From assembly GCF_001881565.1 (NCBI RefSeq), contig NZ_MPDJ01000001.1, positions 1,441,234-1,505,233 of the forward strand: DNA of 64,000 nt, written 5' to 3'. The position numbers and the translations under genes are program-made. Each line of letters opens with the position of its first letter. Positions within the stretch are counted from its first letter, which is position 1. Below are positions 49,164 to 58,247 of this stretch, one piece after another. The DNA comes from Eisenbergiella tayi (GTDB lineage Bacteria; Bacillota; Clostridia; Lachnospirales; Lachnospiraceae). The notes beneath the pieces were generated by a model. That model was not told the DNA's origin. It ran no database searches and saw nothing but the letters and a program-made list of their open reading frames with translations.

Positions 49164-51572
49164 TTATTCAGACAGATACAACTGTATCTTCTGTTTTATC
49201 TGCGCCACTCCTTCATCTACACTCATATTTCCTTCCAGTACGGATACACCTGCTTCCAGAATCGCCTGTTCTATAGGGCTGCCGGGAAGGTAGGGGGTTT
49301 TAAGGCTTCTCACCATCTGTTCCAGTCCCTTCTGCTCTTCCTCATTTGGCCAATATAAATCCAGAGTTGCAACACTGCCGTCATCCTTGCTGATGCCCAT
49401 AGAGCCAAATGCGCCATCCCCTTCCATATCCGTATCAAAGAGACTGTCAAAGCTGGCTGCGTTCACCGGATATGGTTCCTGCTGCATAGACATCACATTA
49501 TAGGATAAAAGCATTTCCACAAATTCCCTGGCCATTTCCGGCTCCGCAGCCTTAGCGGACACGCCGACTATGGACTCAGCCTGAAATACATTCTCAGCCT
49601 GAAGAGAGAGCGGTTTATATACTACCTCAGGCTTAACCCTGGGAACGGAAATTACATTGGTAAAGTCCAGGCTTACCTGCTGTGATGCCCCGATAGCAAG
49701 CTGTGCCTGGGACTTGGTCAGGAAATTCAGGATACTCCAGGAAATATCCAGCGCTGTTTCCTCCGCCGTACCCGAACTGTCATCCGAACCTCTGACGGAA
49801 TTCAGGAATTCTTCCTTTTCCGAATCAGAAATACCGCTGATTTCATTATCATAAATTTTTTTGGCCTGTGTAAGGAATTCCTTAACCGTCTCTTCCTGAA
49901 GATTTCCATCCTCCTTACTCCAGGTCGGTTCACTCGCGATTGCCAGCATTTTCAGCAGAATTTCCGGCGTATATGCCGATAAAATGCTTCCTTCCGGATT
50001 TTTCTCTCTCATTTCTTCCATAACGGCTGACAGGGAAGACAGATCCTGTATGTTTGACACAAACTCCTCATTTCCCATGAGAAGAGGAATCCGGAATCTG
50101 GTAGGTATGGCATATATTTTCCCATCCTCCTCGTATACCCGGGTAATGTTATCAAAAAATTCCTCTTTTTCTTCTACTGCCTTCAGGTTTTCACTTAAGT
50201 CTGCCAGCATTCCTTTGGCAAGATAGGATTCTATGGGAAGGCCGTCCAGCATAATTACATCCGGCCCGTTTCCTGCCATAATCTCCGTATTCAATGCCTT
50301 AATAGCATCCTCTGCTGTAAGCCCGTTTTCTCCCGACATACCCACTTCATATTTTACAAAAACATCCTGGTGAGCCTTCTGATAAGCGGAAACAGCCTGC
50401 TGCAGAGTCTGATCCTTCTTAAGACTGTAAACCTTCAGCTCTTTGTCCGGGGTGGCGGGCATTGTCTCGTCATAGGTAAAACGGGATAACCCTGAGGAGA
50501 AAAGAACCAGGAATACCGGACCGTCTTCCACAAGCATTCCGTATTTTCCATTGGAAGGATCTCCCATGGAACAGAGGGTTCCCTGAAGAAGCTGCTTCGG
50601 GCTTTCTCCTGCCGTACACTGATACAGGCCGTCCTGACAGGCCAGATAAAGTGTATTATCTTTATCCATCGCTACAAGGAAGCTATAATTGCCGCTGGTC
50701 CAGTAAACCCCTTTTTCACCGTTGTTCGTCAGGCCGCTGATAAATTTATCAAGCTCCTCATCCTGTTCCATCAGCTCCCCCTTTACCAAATCAAACCGAT
50801 AGGCTTTCGTATTTGTAAAGGCCACCATCTGTGTGTCGGAGAAGCATGCTGTATCCGCATCCCCATCTGTTTCAAAAAGCACGGTCAGAGAACCATCCTC
50901 CTGGTTTATCTCATAAATGGCCCCTCCCTGGCTGGCAAGCAGTCTGCCGTCCGGTGTATACCAGCAGTTTGTAATAAGCTCATAGTTATCCATATCAAAA
51001 GGGAGCATAATCTCACGAGTCTCTCCTTCCGGAGAAACAAACATATAATGGCAGTCTATTGTAAACATGTCGGACTCTTCCACCTGTACTTCGGTATCTT
51101 CTGTCTCCGTCGGCTCCGTGTCCGGCTGTTCGGAGCGCTCCGCATCAGACACCTCTTCCTGAGATGCTTCTTCCCCTTCCTCAGAAGACACCGCATCATA
51201 AGTACTGTATACCAGGAAAAGGCTTCCATCCTTTGCAGCAGCAGCATTCATAAAATAGCCTTCACCCACCATACCTGACCAGTCATCATACTTTTTGGTC
51301 CAGGTCTTTCCTTCATCCTGAGACACAAAGGGGCCCTGATTAAAGTCAAAAATCTGAAGGGTACCATCCGCAAGCCGGACTATTCCTCCATTTCTCTCCA
51401 TTTCTTCCGGTCTGCCTATTTCTTCCTCCACATATCTTCCCATGGTTTTATCGCCGCCTCCGGCCATATCTCCCACGCTTTCCTGCTCTCCGCCCGTTTT
51501 GCCGCAGCCCGCAAAAAGCAGCGCGGCCGACAGAAAAAGCGCCAATGTTTTACTCACGGCTGTTTTTTTCAT
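49164..51572 (-). CDS. Beta-propeller / solute-binding fusion lipoprotein
   Basis: An 802-residue lipoprotein (lipobox FAGC, Cys23), about twice the usual binding-protein length. Residues about 55-370 look like a beta-propeller: an Asp-box SQDEGKTWT at 84-92 and repeated PDGRLLA, GGAIYEIN and QDGLYQC blades. Residues about 380-802 are a family 1 solute-binding domain (EIMAGNGPDVIMLDG, KIYAIPTRFRIP). The ATG has AAGGACAATCAATTT upstream. Gene order is binding protein, MalF, MalG, adaptor. The propeller may bind a large glycan or a partner protein; ligand unknown. Confidence 0.87.
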   Translation of the reverse strand: MKKTAVSKTLALFLSAALLFAGCGKTGGEQESVGDMAGGGDKTMGRYVEEEIGRPEEMERNGGIVRLADGTLQIFDFNQGPFVSQDEGKTWTKKYDDWSGMVGEGYFMNAAAAKDGSLFLVYSTYDAVSSEEGEEASQEEVSDAERSEQPDTEPTETEDTEVQVEESDMFTIDCHYMFVSPEGETREIMLPFDMDNYELITNCWYTPDGRLLASQGGAIYEINQEDGSLTVLFETDGDADTACFSDTQMVAFTNTKAYRFDLVKGELMEQDEELDKFISGLTNNGEKGVYWTSGNYSFLVAMDKDNTLYLACQDGLYQCTAGESPKQLLQGTLCSMGDPSNGKYGMLVEDGPVFLVLFSSGLSRFTYDETMPATPDKELKVYSLKKDQTLQQAVSAYQKAHQDVFVKYEVGMSGENGLTAEDAIKALNTEIMAGNGPDVIMLDGLPIESYLAKGMLADLSENLKAVEEKEEFFDNITRVYEEDGKIYAIPTRFRIPLLMGNEEFVSNIQDLSSLSAVMEEMREKNPEGSILSAYTPEILLKMLAIASEPTWSKEDGNLQEETVKEFLTQAKKIYDNEISGISDSEKEEFLNSVRGSDDSSGTAEETALDISWSILNFLTKSQAQLAIGASQQVSLDFTNVISVPRVKPEVVYKPLSLQAENVFQAESIVGVSAKAAEPEMAREFVEMLLSYNVMSMQQEPYPVNAASFDSLFDTDMEGDGAFGSMGISKDDGSVATLDLYWPNEEEQKGLEQMVRSLKTPYLPGSPIEQAILEAGVSVLEGNMSVDEGVAQIKQKIQLYLSE

Positions 51573-51646
51573 AAATTGATTGTCCTTTCTTTTTTGTTGT
51601 TACTTCATGTTAACGGACAAATCTTTTTAAAATTCCATCAAAACTC

Positions 51647-51663
51647 TTACAAGTTTCTTACAA
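51647..51663 (-). promoter_or_regulatory. Direct repeat in promoter region of the fusion lipoprotein
   Basis: TTACAA at 51647-51652 and 51658-51663, an 11-bp period as in PhoP/WalR-type response-regulator boxes. Located 75-91 bp upstream of the start codon, between it and the preceding terminator. Confidence 0.4.
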
Positions 51664-51665
51664 AT

Positions 51666-51702
51666 AAAAAAAAGACACTGCGGAATTTCTTCACGCAGCG
51701 CC
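51666..51702 (-). terminator. Intrinsic terminator of the GH95 operon
   Basis: A 9-bp stem (51674-51682 with 51694-51702, two G-U in RNA), 11-nt loop and eight T on the minus strand, 99 bp past the GH95 stop. Confidence 0.8.
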
Positions 51703-51800
51703 TTAAATCTATACTCTTTTCCCCAATTCCTCTGACACAATTGTATAAATTTCCTTTGCCCCGCCACAGGAGATTCACAGGAAAATTTTACGCATAATTG

Positions 51801-54140
51801 TCAGAAATCCGCCTCCGTTAAGCTGACCGGCATTCCCTTTCCGAGGATTATTTTTTTCTTCCTGCCTTTATAACAGACAGTCAGTTCCCTTTCCTGCGGC
51901 ATCGTCCCCTTCAGCTCCGCTTTTTCAAGCCTGCCGTCCCGGAAGCTGACAGCGACCGTCGCTCCTGCACGTGTACGCAGTCCGGAAACCATACCTGTTC
52001 CAAAAGCCCGCGGAAGCGCCGGAAGCAGATCGATCACTTCTTCCGTGCTTTGCATCAGCATTTCCGCGATACCTGCGCAGGATCCGAAATTGGAATCAAT
52101 CTGGAAGGGAGGGTGTGCGCCGAACATATTGGGATAACAGCCTCCCCCCTGCTGATAGTTCATGGGATTGCTGCCGTTCACAGGGCGCATTTGCTTTTTC
52201 AGCATCCCATAAGCCTTTTCTCCGTCATGCAGACGGGCCCACAAACAGATTCTCCAGGCAAGCGCCCAACCGGTGCTTTCCTCTCCTCTCAGTTCGAGTG
52301 TCCGGCGGCAGGCCTCCGCCAATTCAGGTGTTTCCTCCAAAGAAATCTGTCTGCCCGGATATAGAGGATAGAGATGGGAAGTATGTCTGTGCGTCGGTTC
52401 GTTTTCCTCCAGCTCTTCATTCCACTCGAGCAGTTCGCCCCTTGAGCCGATCCGGTAAGAAGGAAGACGTCCAAGCGCCTCTTCCGCTTCTGCAAGAAAT
52501 TCCTGATCGATTCCCAGTACCCTGCAGCAGGCCGCAGCATTCTCCAATACTTCACGGACAATCGCCATCGTCATCGTGGTCGTCTGACTGACTGCACATA
52601 CTTTGCCATGATAAATAAACTGATTCTCCGGAGAGGTAGACGGTGCAAAAATAAGCTCGCCATCCTCATTTTCAGTAAGGACATCCAGGAAAAAGCGTGC
52701 CGCATCATGAATGACAGGATAACCTGTCTGACGCAGGAAATCCAAATCCCCTGAGAAAAGATAATGATCGTAAACATGCGCACTTAACCAGCCGGCTGAA
52801 AGCGGCCAGAAAGCATACACTGCCGTACCCTTGCCGCGGTTTCCCACCGGAGTGGAAAGGCACCATATATCACTGTTATGATGCGATACAAAGCCTCCGG
52901 CATTATAATGGATACGGGCTGTATTCCCTCCGCTGATCCTCAGATTACGAATCAGATCGAATAAAGGTTCATGCATTTCCGGCAGATTCACCGTTTCCGC
53001 TCCCCAATAGTTCATCTCCGTATTGATGTTGACTGTATAATTAGAGCTCCATGGGGCGCGAAGATGCTGATTCCAGATTCCCTGAAGATTAGCCGGCTGC
53101 GTTCCCGGACGGGAGCTGGAGATTAGAAGGTAACGCCCGTACTGGAACAGCAGGGTGAACCGTGCCGGATCCACATCCTTATCCCAGTCAGCAAGCCGTT
53201 CCGGAACAGGCAATTCCTCTCTTCCCGGTCCCAGATCCATGGAAACCCGGTTAAAATATTGCTGATATTCTTCTATATGCCGTTCAAGAAGCCTGTCATA
53301 TCCCTTTTCCCGGGCAGCCTGAAGTTCGGCGAAGCAGGGTTCTTTATAAGGCCTTCCTTCCAGAAACGGATGCCGGAACGGACCGTTAAAGCTTGTCCGG
53401 GCAGCCAGAAACAGGGTAACACTGTCCGCATGGATTACCTCCAGTCCCTCCGGCAGCCTTTTCATTTCCCCGCCCTCAGAATCAATCTCCAGCACTGCAC
53501 AAAACTGCATTCCCTTCTTATCCGGAGCATCCTCATAAATAACAGGATCCGGAGAATCAATATAGGAAGGATCCACCTGTGAAGGAGCGATTCCATCCAG
53601 GATCATCCTGTTTTCTTCTATGGACACTTTTGTGCGAAGCTGACAGGAAAAACCAGCTTTCAGGGAAACCATACCCGGCCTGTCGGCTGAAATATGCATC
53701 ACCATAACCTGATCCGGCGCACTGATAAACATTTCCCGCGTGTAATTAATCTCCCCTGCTGAATATTCCAGTCTGGAAAGCGCCTTCTCAAGCTCCAATG
53801 CCCTTTTGTAATTCCGTATCTCTCCTTCAGGATGTGCCATATCCAACGTCAGTTCCCCTAACGGCAGATAGCTCTGCGTATATTCCCCAAGCACATTCTG
53901 TTCAAGGAGCGCCTGTGCCTCCTCATATTTCTTTTCCATGGACAGCCGGCGCGCCTGTAAATAGTATTCCGCCGCTCCGGATATATCATGGCTCTGGGGA
54001 TAACCAGACCACAGGGAATCCTCGTTTAATGAGATTTTTTCCTGAGCCGTCCCCGACCATACCATTGCCCCCAGCCTTCCGTTCCCCAGCGGAAGAGCCT
54101 CTTCCCAATAGGATGCCGGTTCTTTGTACCATAATTCCAT
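51801..54140 (-). CDS. GH95 alpha-L-fucosidase/galactosidase
   Basis: A 779-residue family 95 enzyme. The start is ATG 54140 behind AAGGAACAGTATT; the 16-residue extension in the ORF overlaps the upstream terminator. N-terminal WYKEPASYWEEALPLGNGRLGAMVW, SLNEDSLWSG and the (alpha/alpha)6-barrel motif STSPENQFIYHG are typical. No signal peptide, so the enzyme is cytoplasmic. Known members remove alpha-1,2-fucose or alpha-L-galactose. It is the last gene of an Lpl-type importer operon and lies behind an intrinsic terminator. Confidence 0.94.
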   Translation of the reverse strand: MELWYKEPASYWEEALPLGNGRLGAMVWSGTAQEKISLNEDSLWSGYPQSHDISGAAEYYLQARRLSMEKKYEEAQALLEQNVLGEYTQSYLPLGELTLDMAHPEGEIRNYKRALELEKALSRLEYSAGEINYTREMFISAPDQVMVMHISADRPGMVSLKAGFSCQLRTKVSIEENRMILDGIAPSQVDPSYIDSPDPVIYEDAPDKKGMQFCAVLEIDSEGGEMKRLPEGLEVIHADSVTLFLAARTSFNGPFRHPFLEGRPYKEPCFAELQAAREKGYDRLLERHIEEYQQYFNRVSMDLGPGREELPVPERLADWDKDVDPARFTLLFQYGRYLLISSSRPGTQPANLQGIWNQHLRAPWSSNYTVNINTEMNYWGAETVNLPEMHEPLFDLIRNLRISGGNTARIHYNAGGFVSHHNSDIWCLSTPVGNRGKGTAVYAFWPLSAGWLSAHVYDHYLFSGDLDFLRQTGYPVIHDAARFFLDVLTENEDGELIFAPSTSPENQFIYHGKVCAVSQTTTMTMAIVREVLENAAACCRVLGIDQEFLAEAEEALGRLPSYRIGSRGELLEWNEELEENEPTHRHTSHLYPLYPGRQISLEETPELAEACRRTLELRGEESTGWALAWRICLWARLHDGEKAYGMLKKQMRPVNGSNPMNYQQGGGCYPNMFGAHPPFQIDSNFGSCAGIAEMLMQSTEEVIDLLPALPRAFGTGMVSGLRTRAGATVAVSFRDGRLEKAELKGTMPQERELTVCYKGRKKKIILGKGMPVSLTEADF

Positions 54141-54186
54141 AATACTGTTCCTTCCTTTTCCCAAGCATAAGAATGTCTGCTGCCGC

Positions 54187-54225
54187 AAAAAACAATCAGG
54201 CCCCGGAAGGTTCCGGAAGCCTGAT
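54187..54225 (-). terminator. Intrinsic terminator after fucoside-locus binding protein
   Basis: ATCAGGC/GCCTGAT outer stem with an inner CCGGAA/TTCCGG stem, followed on minus by TGTTTTTT; located directly after the binding-protein stop and before the GH95 gene. Confidence 0.85.
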
Positions 54226-54239
54226 CGATTTATCTGTAT

Positions 54240-55952
54240 TTATCTGCCGGCAGCCGTCTTATATATTTCAATATAGCGATCCACTCTGTAAGAATCAAGT
54301 TCACTCAGATACTGATCCCAGCCGGATTCGATGTCACGATCACCTGTAATAAACTGAACGGTAGCCATACGGACAAAGTTATTAAGATTCGTCTGGATTT
54401 CCGCATACTCATCCGCCATATCCAGAGGAATGTATACGGTATAATCCAGTCTTTCTTCCGGAATATACTGCTCTACTTTCTGGGTATCAAGAGTAATACG
54501 CTGCTCATAATTTCCGGACTGATAAATATCTTCCGCCTCCGGAAGCATGGAAAGACGGAAAGAAGCAAGATCCGCCTGCGGCCCCACACCCATCGTGCCC
54601 TTCTTAATCTCTGCACTCTGATCCTCAGAAACAGAATTTACAACATATCTGGCTTCTCCGCCAAATACGTTCTTGGTTCCCTCCGGGGCATAATCCCAGC
54701 CAATCCCTCGTTCTCCATACATACGTTCCATGTTATAATCATCATCATAGAAGAACTCATCAATCAGGCGGAAAGCCGCTTCCGGATACTGACAGGCATC
54801 TGTAATTGCCGCATGGAAGCCTTGTATCTCACCCTCAAACGCATTCTGGCCCTGGCGCCTGAAACCATCCGGCCCTGCCACAGGAATCAGAATCTGATAA
54901 TTCTCCGCTTCTTTGGGATCCTTATTGTCATAACCCATACCCGCATGATCACAGACATACATTCCAACCACATGTGGTTCTGTCCTGATTGTCTGTGCCA
55001 TCTGGTCATCCTTCTGGGTAAAGGAAGTACCATCAATCAGTCCTTCATCATAAAGACTCTTAATATAACGCAGCCCTTCACGGTAAGCATCTGTCGATGG
55101 GGAAAATTCCACCGTTTTTCCATCAGCGCCAAGGCTGAGCCAGAAGTCCGGTTTTACGGTCTGGAAAGACATACCCATTAATGCATATTCAACCATCGTA
55201 TTCCAGGTAGTAGCTCCGATCATTCCGATTTCATCTTTCTTTCCGTTTCCATTGGGATCATCGTTAACGAAAGCCCTTAATACTTCCCTCAATTCTTCCG
55301 TAGTTTCAGGCATATCCAGTCCCAGGGCATCCATCCAGTCCTGACGCAGGTAAATCTTAGGATACGCACTGCAGTGATAGCACTCTGAGAAACGCGCAAA
55401 TCCATAAATTTCCCCATCCGGCGCAATACAACTGTTCTTATAGTTTGGATTCTCATCAAAAATACGCTTTATATTTTTGCCATACTTATCAACGTAATCT
55501 GTAATAGGAAGCAAAACCCCTTCCTTAACCCCATACTGCATAACATCCGACTTTGTAAATACCGTTGGCCAGTCAGTCAGAATAAGATCCGGATAATCCC
55601 CGCTGGCAAGCATCAGGTTTCTCTTCTGGAGTGCATCAGACAAAGGCGTTGAAATAATATCCATCTTGATATTCGATTTTTCTTCAATCTCTTTTACAAA
55701 CCGGTTCTGTTCCCAGTCAATATCCGCCCCTCCTTCAATCCATACCTTCAGCGTAATTTTCTCATCCATGATCGGCATGCCGGTAGCGTTAAACCCTTCC
55801 GGTCCCGAAGCATCCGCAGCAGCTTCGGACGCCGCATCTGAGGCTCCACCTCCCCCGCTGTCCGAAGCGGTTTCTGCTTTCCCGGACGAACATCCTGCCA
55901 TACCCAATACCATACACGCAGATAACAGCAAGGCCAATACTCTTTTTTTCAT
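54240..55952 (-). CDS. ABC transporter binding lipoprotein, LplA type (GH95 locus)
   Basis: A 570-residue family 1 binding protein with a signal peptide and lipobox MAGC (Cys21), then a Ser/Gly/Ala-rich linker. It contains the DPNGNGKKDEIG calcium-loop-like motif of the large-glycan class. The ATG has AAGGAGGATTTGTAACT upstream. It follows LplB- and LplC-type permeases and is followed by a terminator, then the GH95 enzyme, which suggests a fucosylated oligosaccharide ligand by inference. Confidence 0.93.
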   Translation of the reverse strand: MKKRVLALLLSACMVLGMAGCSSGKAETASDSGGGGASDAASEAAADASGPEGFNATGMPIMDEKITLKVWIEGGADIDWEQNRFVKEIEEKSNIKMDIISTPLSDALQKRNLMLASGDYPDLILTDWPTVFTKSDVMQYGVKEGVLLPITDYVDKYGKNIKRIFDENPNYKNSCIAPDGEIYGFARFSECYHCSAYPKIYLRQDWMDALGLDMPETTEELREVLRAFVNDDPNGNGKKDEIGMIGATTWNTMVEYALMGMSFQTVKPDFWLSLGADGKTVEFSPSTDAYREGLRYIKSLYDEGLIDGTSFTQKDDQMAQTIRTEPHVVGMYVCDHAGMGYDNKDPKEAENYQILIPVAGPDGFRRQGQNAFEGEIQGFHAAITDACQYPEAAFRLIDEFFYDDDYNMERMYGERGIGWDYAPEGTKNVFGGEARYVVNSVSEDQSAEIKKGTMGVGPQADLASFRLSMLPEAEDIYQSGNYEQRITLDTQKVEQYIPEERLDYTVYIPLDMADEYAEIQTNLNNFVRMATVQFITGDRDIESGWDQYLSELDSYRVDRYIEIYKTAAGR

Positions 55953-55983
55953 AGTTACAAATCCTCCTTGTTATATTTTTTTT

Positions 55984-56023
55984 TGAAACATTCCATTCCC
56001 GTAATTAAAAATGAAACGTTCCA
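55984..56023 (-). promoter_or_regulatory. Two LacI-operator-like repeats before the binding protein
   Basis: TGAAACATTCCA (55984-55995) and TGAAACGTTCCA (56012-56023) are near-palindromes centred on CG/CA, 28 bp apart, in the gap between the LplC and binding-protein genes. LacI/RbsR-like or cre-like sites are possible; no LacI gene is in the window. Confidence 0.35.
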
Positions 56024-56042
56024 ATAATAACCCCCGTTTGTC

Positions 56043-56960
56043 CTATCCCTTAATCGCCCCTACCATAATTCCTTTTACAAAATATTTTTGAACAAAGGGA
56101 TAAAGCAGCATAACCGGCACAGAACCCACAATAATACTTGAATATTGCAGCAGGTATTTCGTTTCCTGCATCTCAAGCTGTTTCGTTACATCAAGCGTCA
56201 TGCCTGCCGTGCCCATATTAACCAGAATCTCCCGCAGAACCAGCTGCAGAGGGAATTTGGTATTTGTACTCAGATACATCATTTCATTAAAATAAGAATT
56301 CCAGTGGCCTACCGCATACAGCAGGACATTAACTGCCAGGATCGGCTTTGCAAGAGGAATGGCAATCTTAATCAGGAAGGTAAAATCATCACAGCCATCC
56401 ACGCTGGCGCTTTCCTGTACTTCCCCGGGAATTGTTGACTGGAAATAGGTACGGGTAATAATCAGGTTCCAGACCGAAATAGAGGTCGGTACCACCAGTG
56501 CCCAGATACTGTCCAGCATTCCCAGATTTTTAATCAGAATATAAGTGGGAATCATCCCGCCGTTAAAAAGCATGGTAAAAGTGAATAAAAGCATGATCGG
56601 ATTCCGGATAGCCAGATCCTTACGTGAAAGCGGATAGGCCGCCAGCACCGTCATAACCAGATTAATCACAGTACCCACCACTGTATATAAAAGGGAGTTA
56701 CAGAATCCGGTTACAAGCAGTTCATGATGCAGAAGCATTTTATAACCGCGCAAGGTAAAATCTACAGGCAGCAGAAAAACCTGGCCGGAAAGAAGCGCTT
56801 TTGGTGATGAAAAGGAAGCCGCCACAACATAAATCAATGGAATCATAATACAGATTACAGATACGGCGCATAATATGTGGACAAGCGCCATATATAAGTA
56901 ATCCTTCGGTTTTGTATAATACCGGACAGTTGCATTTTTCTTTTTTATTGTCTTTGCCAT
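56043..56960 (-). CDS. ABC permease, LplC type (GH95 locus)
   Basis: A 305-residue permease. The start is ATG 56960 behind AAGGAGGCGGCT; the ORF's longer form would overlap the upstream gene more. About six membrane segments, EAA loop VQESASVDGCDDFTFLIKIA (diverged from EAA) and the terminal QKYFVKGIMVGAIKG signature. It starts 10 bp after its LplB-type partner. Confidence 0.93.
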   Translation of the reverse strand: MAKTIKKKNATVRYYTKPKDYLYMALVHILCAVSVICIMIPLIYVVAASFSSPKALLSGQVFLLPVDFTLRGYKMLLHHELLVTGFCNSLLYTVVGTVINLVMTVLAAYPLSRKDLAIRNPIMLLFTFTMLFNGGMIPTYILIKNLGMLDSIWALVVPTSISVWNLIITRTYFQSTIPGEVQESASVDGCDDFTFLIKIAIPLAKPILAVNVLLYAVGHWNSYFNEMMYLSTNTKFPLQLVLREILVNMGTAGMTLDVTKQLEMQETKYLLQYSSIIVGSVPVMLLYPFVQKYFVKGIMVGAIKG

Positions 56961-56970
56961 AGCCGCCTCC

Positions 56971-57945
56971 TTACCACAAGCTGGTCTCATTTACCCTTTT
57001 GGAAAACATATTTGCAAGCACTATCAGAACCATGTTACATACAGAATTAAACAGTCCCACTGCCGTTGCATAAGAATACTGGAAATTAATAAGTCCCCGT
57101 TTATACACAAAGGTGGAAATTATCTCAGAAGTCTGCATATTCACCGGATTCTGCATCAGATATACCTTTTCAAAACCCAGGCTCATAATACTGCCTACCG
57201 CCAGAATCAGCTGAATTACAATCGTCGGCATAATCGCCGGAATATCTACATTCCACACTCTTGCAAAACGGCCTGCACCGTCAATAATGGCTGCCTCTGT
57301 CTGAGAAATATCCACGCTCGCAAGTGCCGCAATGTATATAACAGCGCTGTACCCCATTCCCTGCCAGACGCCCGACCATACATACAGGCTTCTGAAAAGC
57401 CCCGGCTTTCCCATGAAATCAATTGCTTTCCCTCCGAACAGCATGATAATATTGTTGACCAGCCCTGTCCGGACCGAAAAAATATTCTGCATAATCCCGA
57501 CCAATACTACTGTCGATATGAAATAAGGCAGATATGTAACCATCTGAACTACTTTCTTATAATGCCTCCCCCGCATTTCATTGATTGCCAACGCAAGCAG
57601 GATAGGCATGGGAAAACTGATTATAAGGCTGTACAGGCTGAGAGCAAGTGTATTTGTCATTAAATTCTTGAAATCCGGTGTGGTAAAGAAATTTTTGAAG
57701 TGTTTTAAGCCCACCCATTCGCTCCCCCAGATTCCTCCACGGATGGAATAATCCTTAAACGCGATAACTGCCCCTCCCATGGGGAGATAGGCAAAAATAA
57801 TCAGATAGGTCACAGGCAAAACCAGCATCAGATATAACTGCCAGTGCCTTTTCACCTCCACAGATATCCTTTTCCCCATACTTTTCTTAGCATTCGGCTG
57901 GTTTTTCATAACCCTTCCCTTTTCCCCGGTTGTTCTCACCGCCAT
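56971..57945 (-). CDS. ABC permease, LplB type (GH95 locus)
   Basis: A 324-residue permease, first gene of the operon. The start is ATG 57945, 8 nt after GGAGG. It shows KRHWQLYLMLVLPVTYLIIFAYLPM, GAVIAFKDY and the EAA-like loop QTEAAIIDGAGRFARVWNVD. The 334-bp gap upstream has no strong promoter on minus but holds a possible structured leader (58022-58079) and the Xre operator. Confidence 0.93.
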   Translation of the reverse strand: MAVRTTGEKGRVMKNQPNAKKSMGKRISVEVKRHWQLYLMLVLPVTYLIIFAYLPMGGAVIAFKDYSIRGGIWGSEWVGLKHFKNFFTTPDFKNLMTNTLALSLYSLIISFPMPILLALAINEMRGRHYKKVVQMVTYLPYFISTVVLVGIMQNIFSVRTGLVNNIIMLFGGKAIDFMGKPGLFRSLYVWSGVWQGMGYSAVIYIAALASVDISQTEAAIIDGAGRFARVWNVDIPAIMPTIVIQLILAVGSIMSLGFEKVYLMQNPVNMQTSEIISTFVYKRGLINFQYSYATAVGLFNSVCNMVLIVLANMFSKRVNETSLW

Positions 57946-58021
57946 AAACAATTCCTCCTCCCTTTACATAATTAATTTAATGTCTTACTTCAACATTTTT
58001 CACATATCCGTGTGCATATTC

Positions 58022-58079
58022 CCCATACCTCTGTTCCAAGGCTCCCTGACCCAATACATATCCGCCAAAGGGTATGGGT
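58022..58079 (-). ncRNA. Possible structured leader of the GH95 operon
   Basis: The end stem CCCATACCT/AGGGTATGGG (58022-58030, 58070-58079) encloses about 40 nt with GC-rich pairing segments, inside the untranslated leader. I do not recognise a known riboswitch class. It may be a chance hairpin. Confidence 0.25.
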
Positions 58080-58160
58080 ATGATATTTATGTTAACTTCC
58101 TATCTATCCTCCCTTATCTCAAACGATTTGTCTTGTAACTATTGCAACAAAAAAATTTTA

Positions 58161-58187
58161 ACAAAATATCTAAACTAGATATTTTGT
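58161..58187. promoter_or_regulatory. Xre operator 1 (perfect palindrome)
   Basis: ACAAAATATCTA-aac-TAGATATTTTGT, 12-bp perfect arms, located between the Xre gene and the divergent GH95 operon. The core TATCTAAACTAGATA recurs imperfectly at 58248-58262. Confidence 0.65.
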
Positions 58188-58216
58188 ATCGTGTCTATTC
58201 AGTATTATATCTTATT

Positions 58217-58246
58217 TTGAAATAAAATCAAATAAAAATATATAAA
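58217..58246 (+). promoter_or_regulatory. Promoter of the Xre gene
   Basis: TTGAAA (58217-58222), 18-nt spacer, TATAAA (58241-58246). The expected start overlaps operator 2. Confidence 0.5.
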
Positions 58247-58247
58247 A

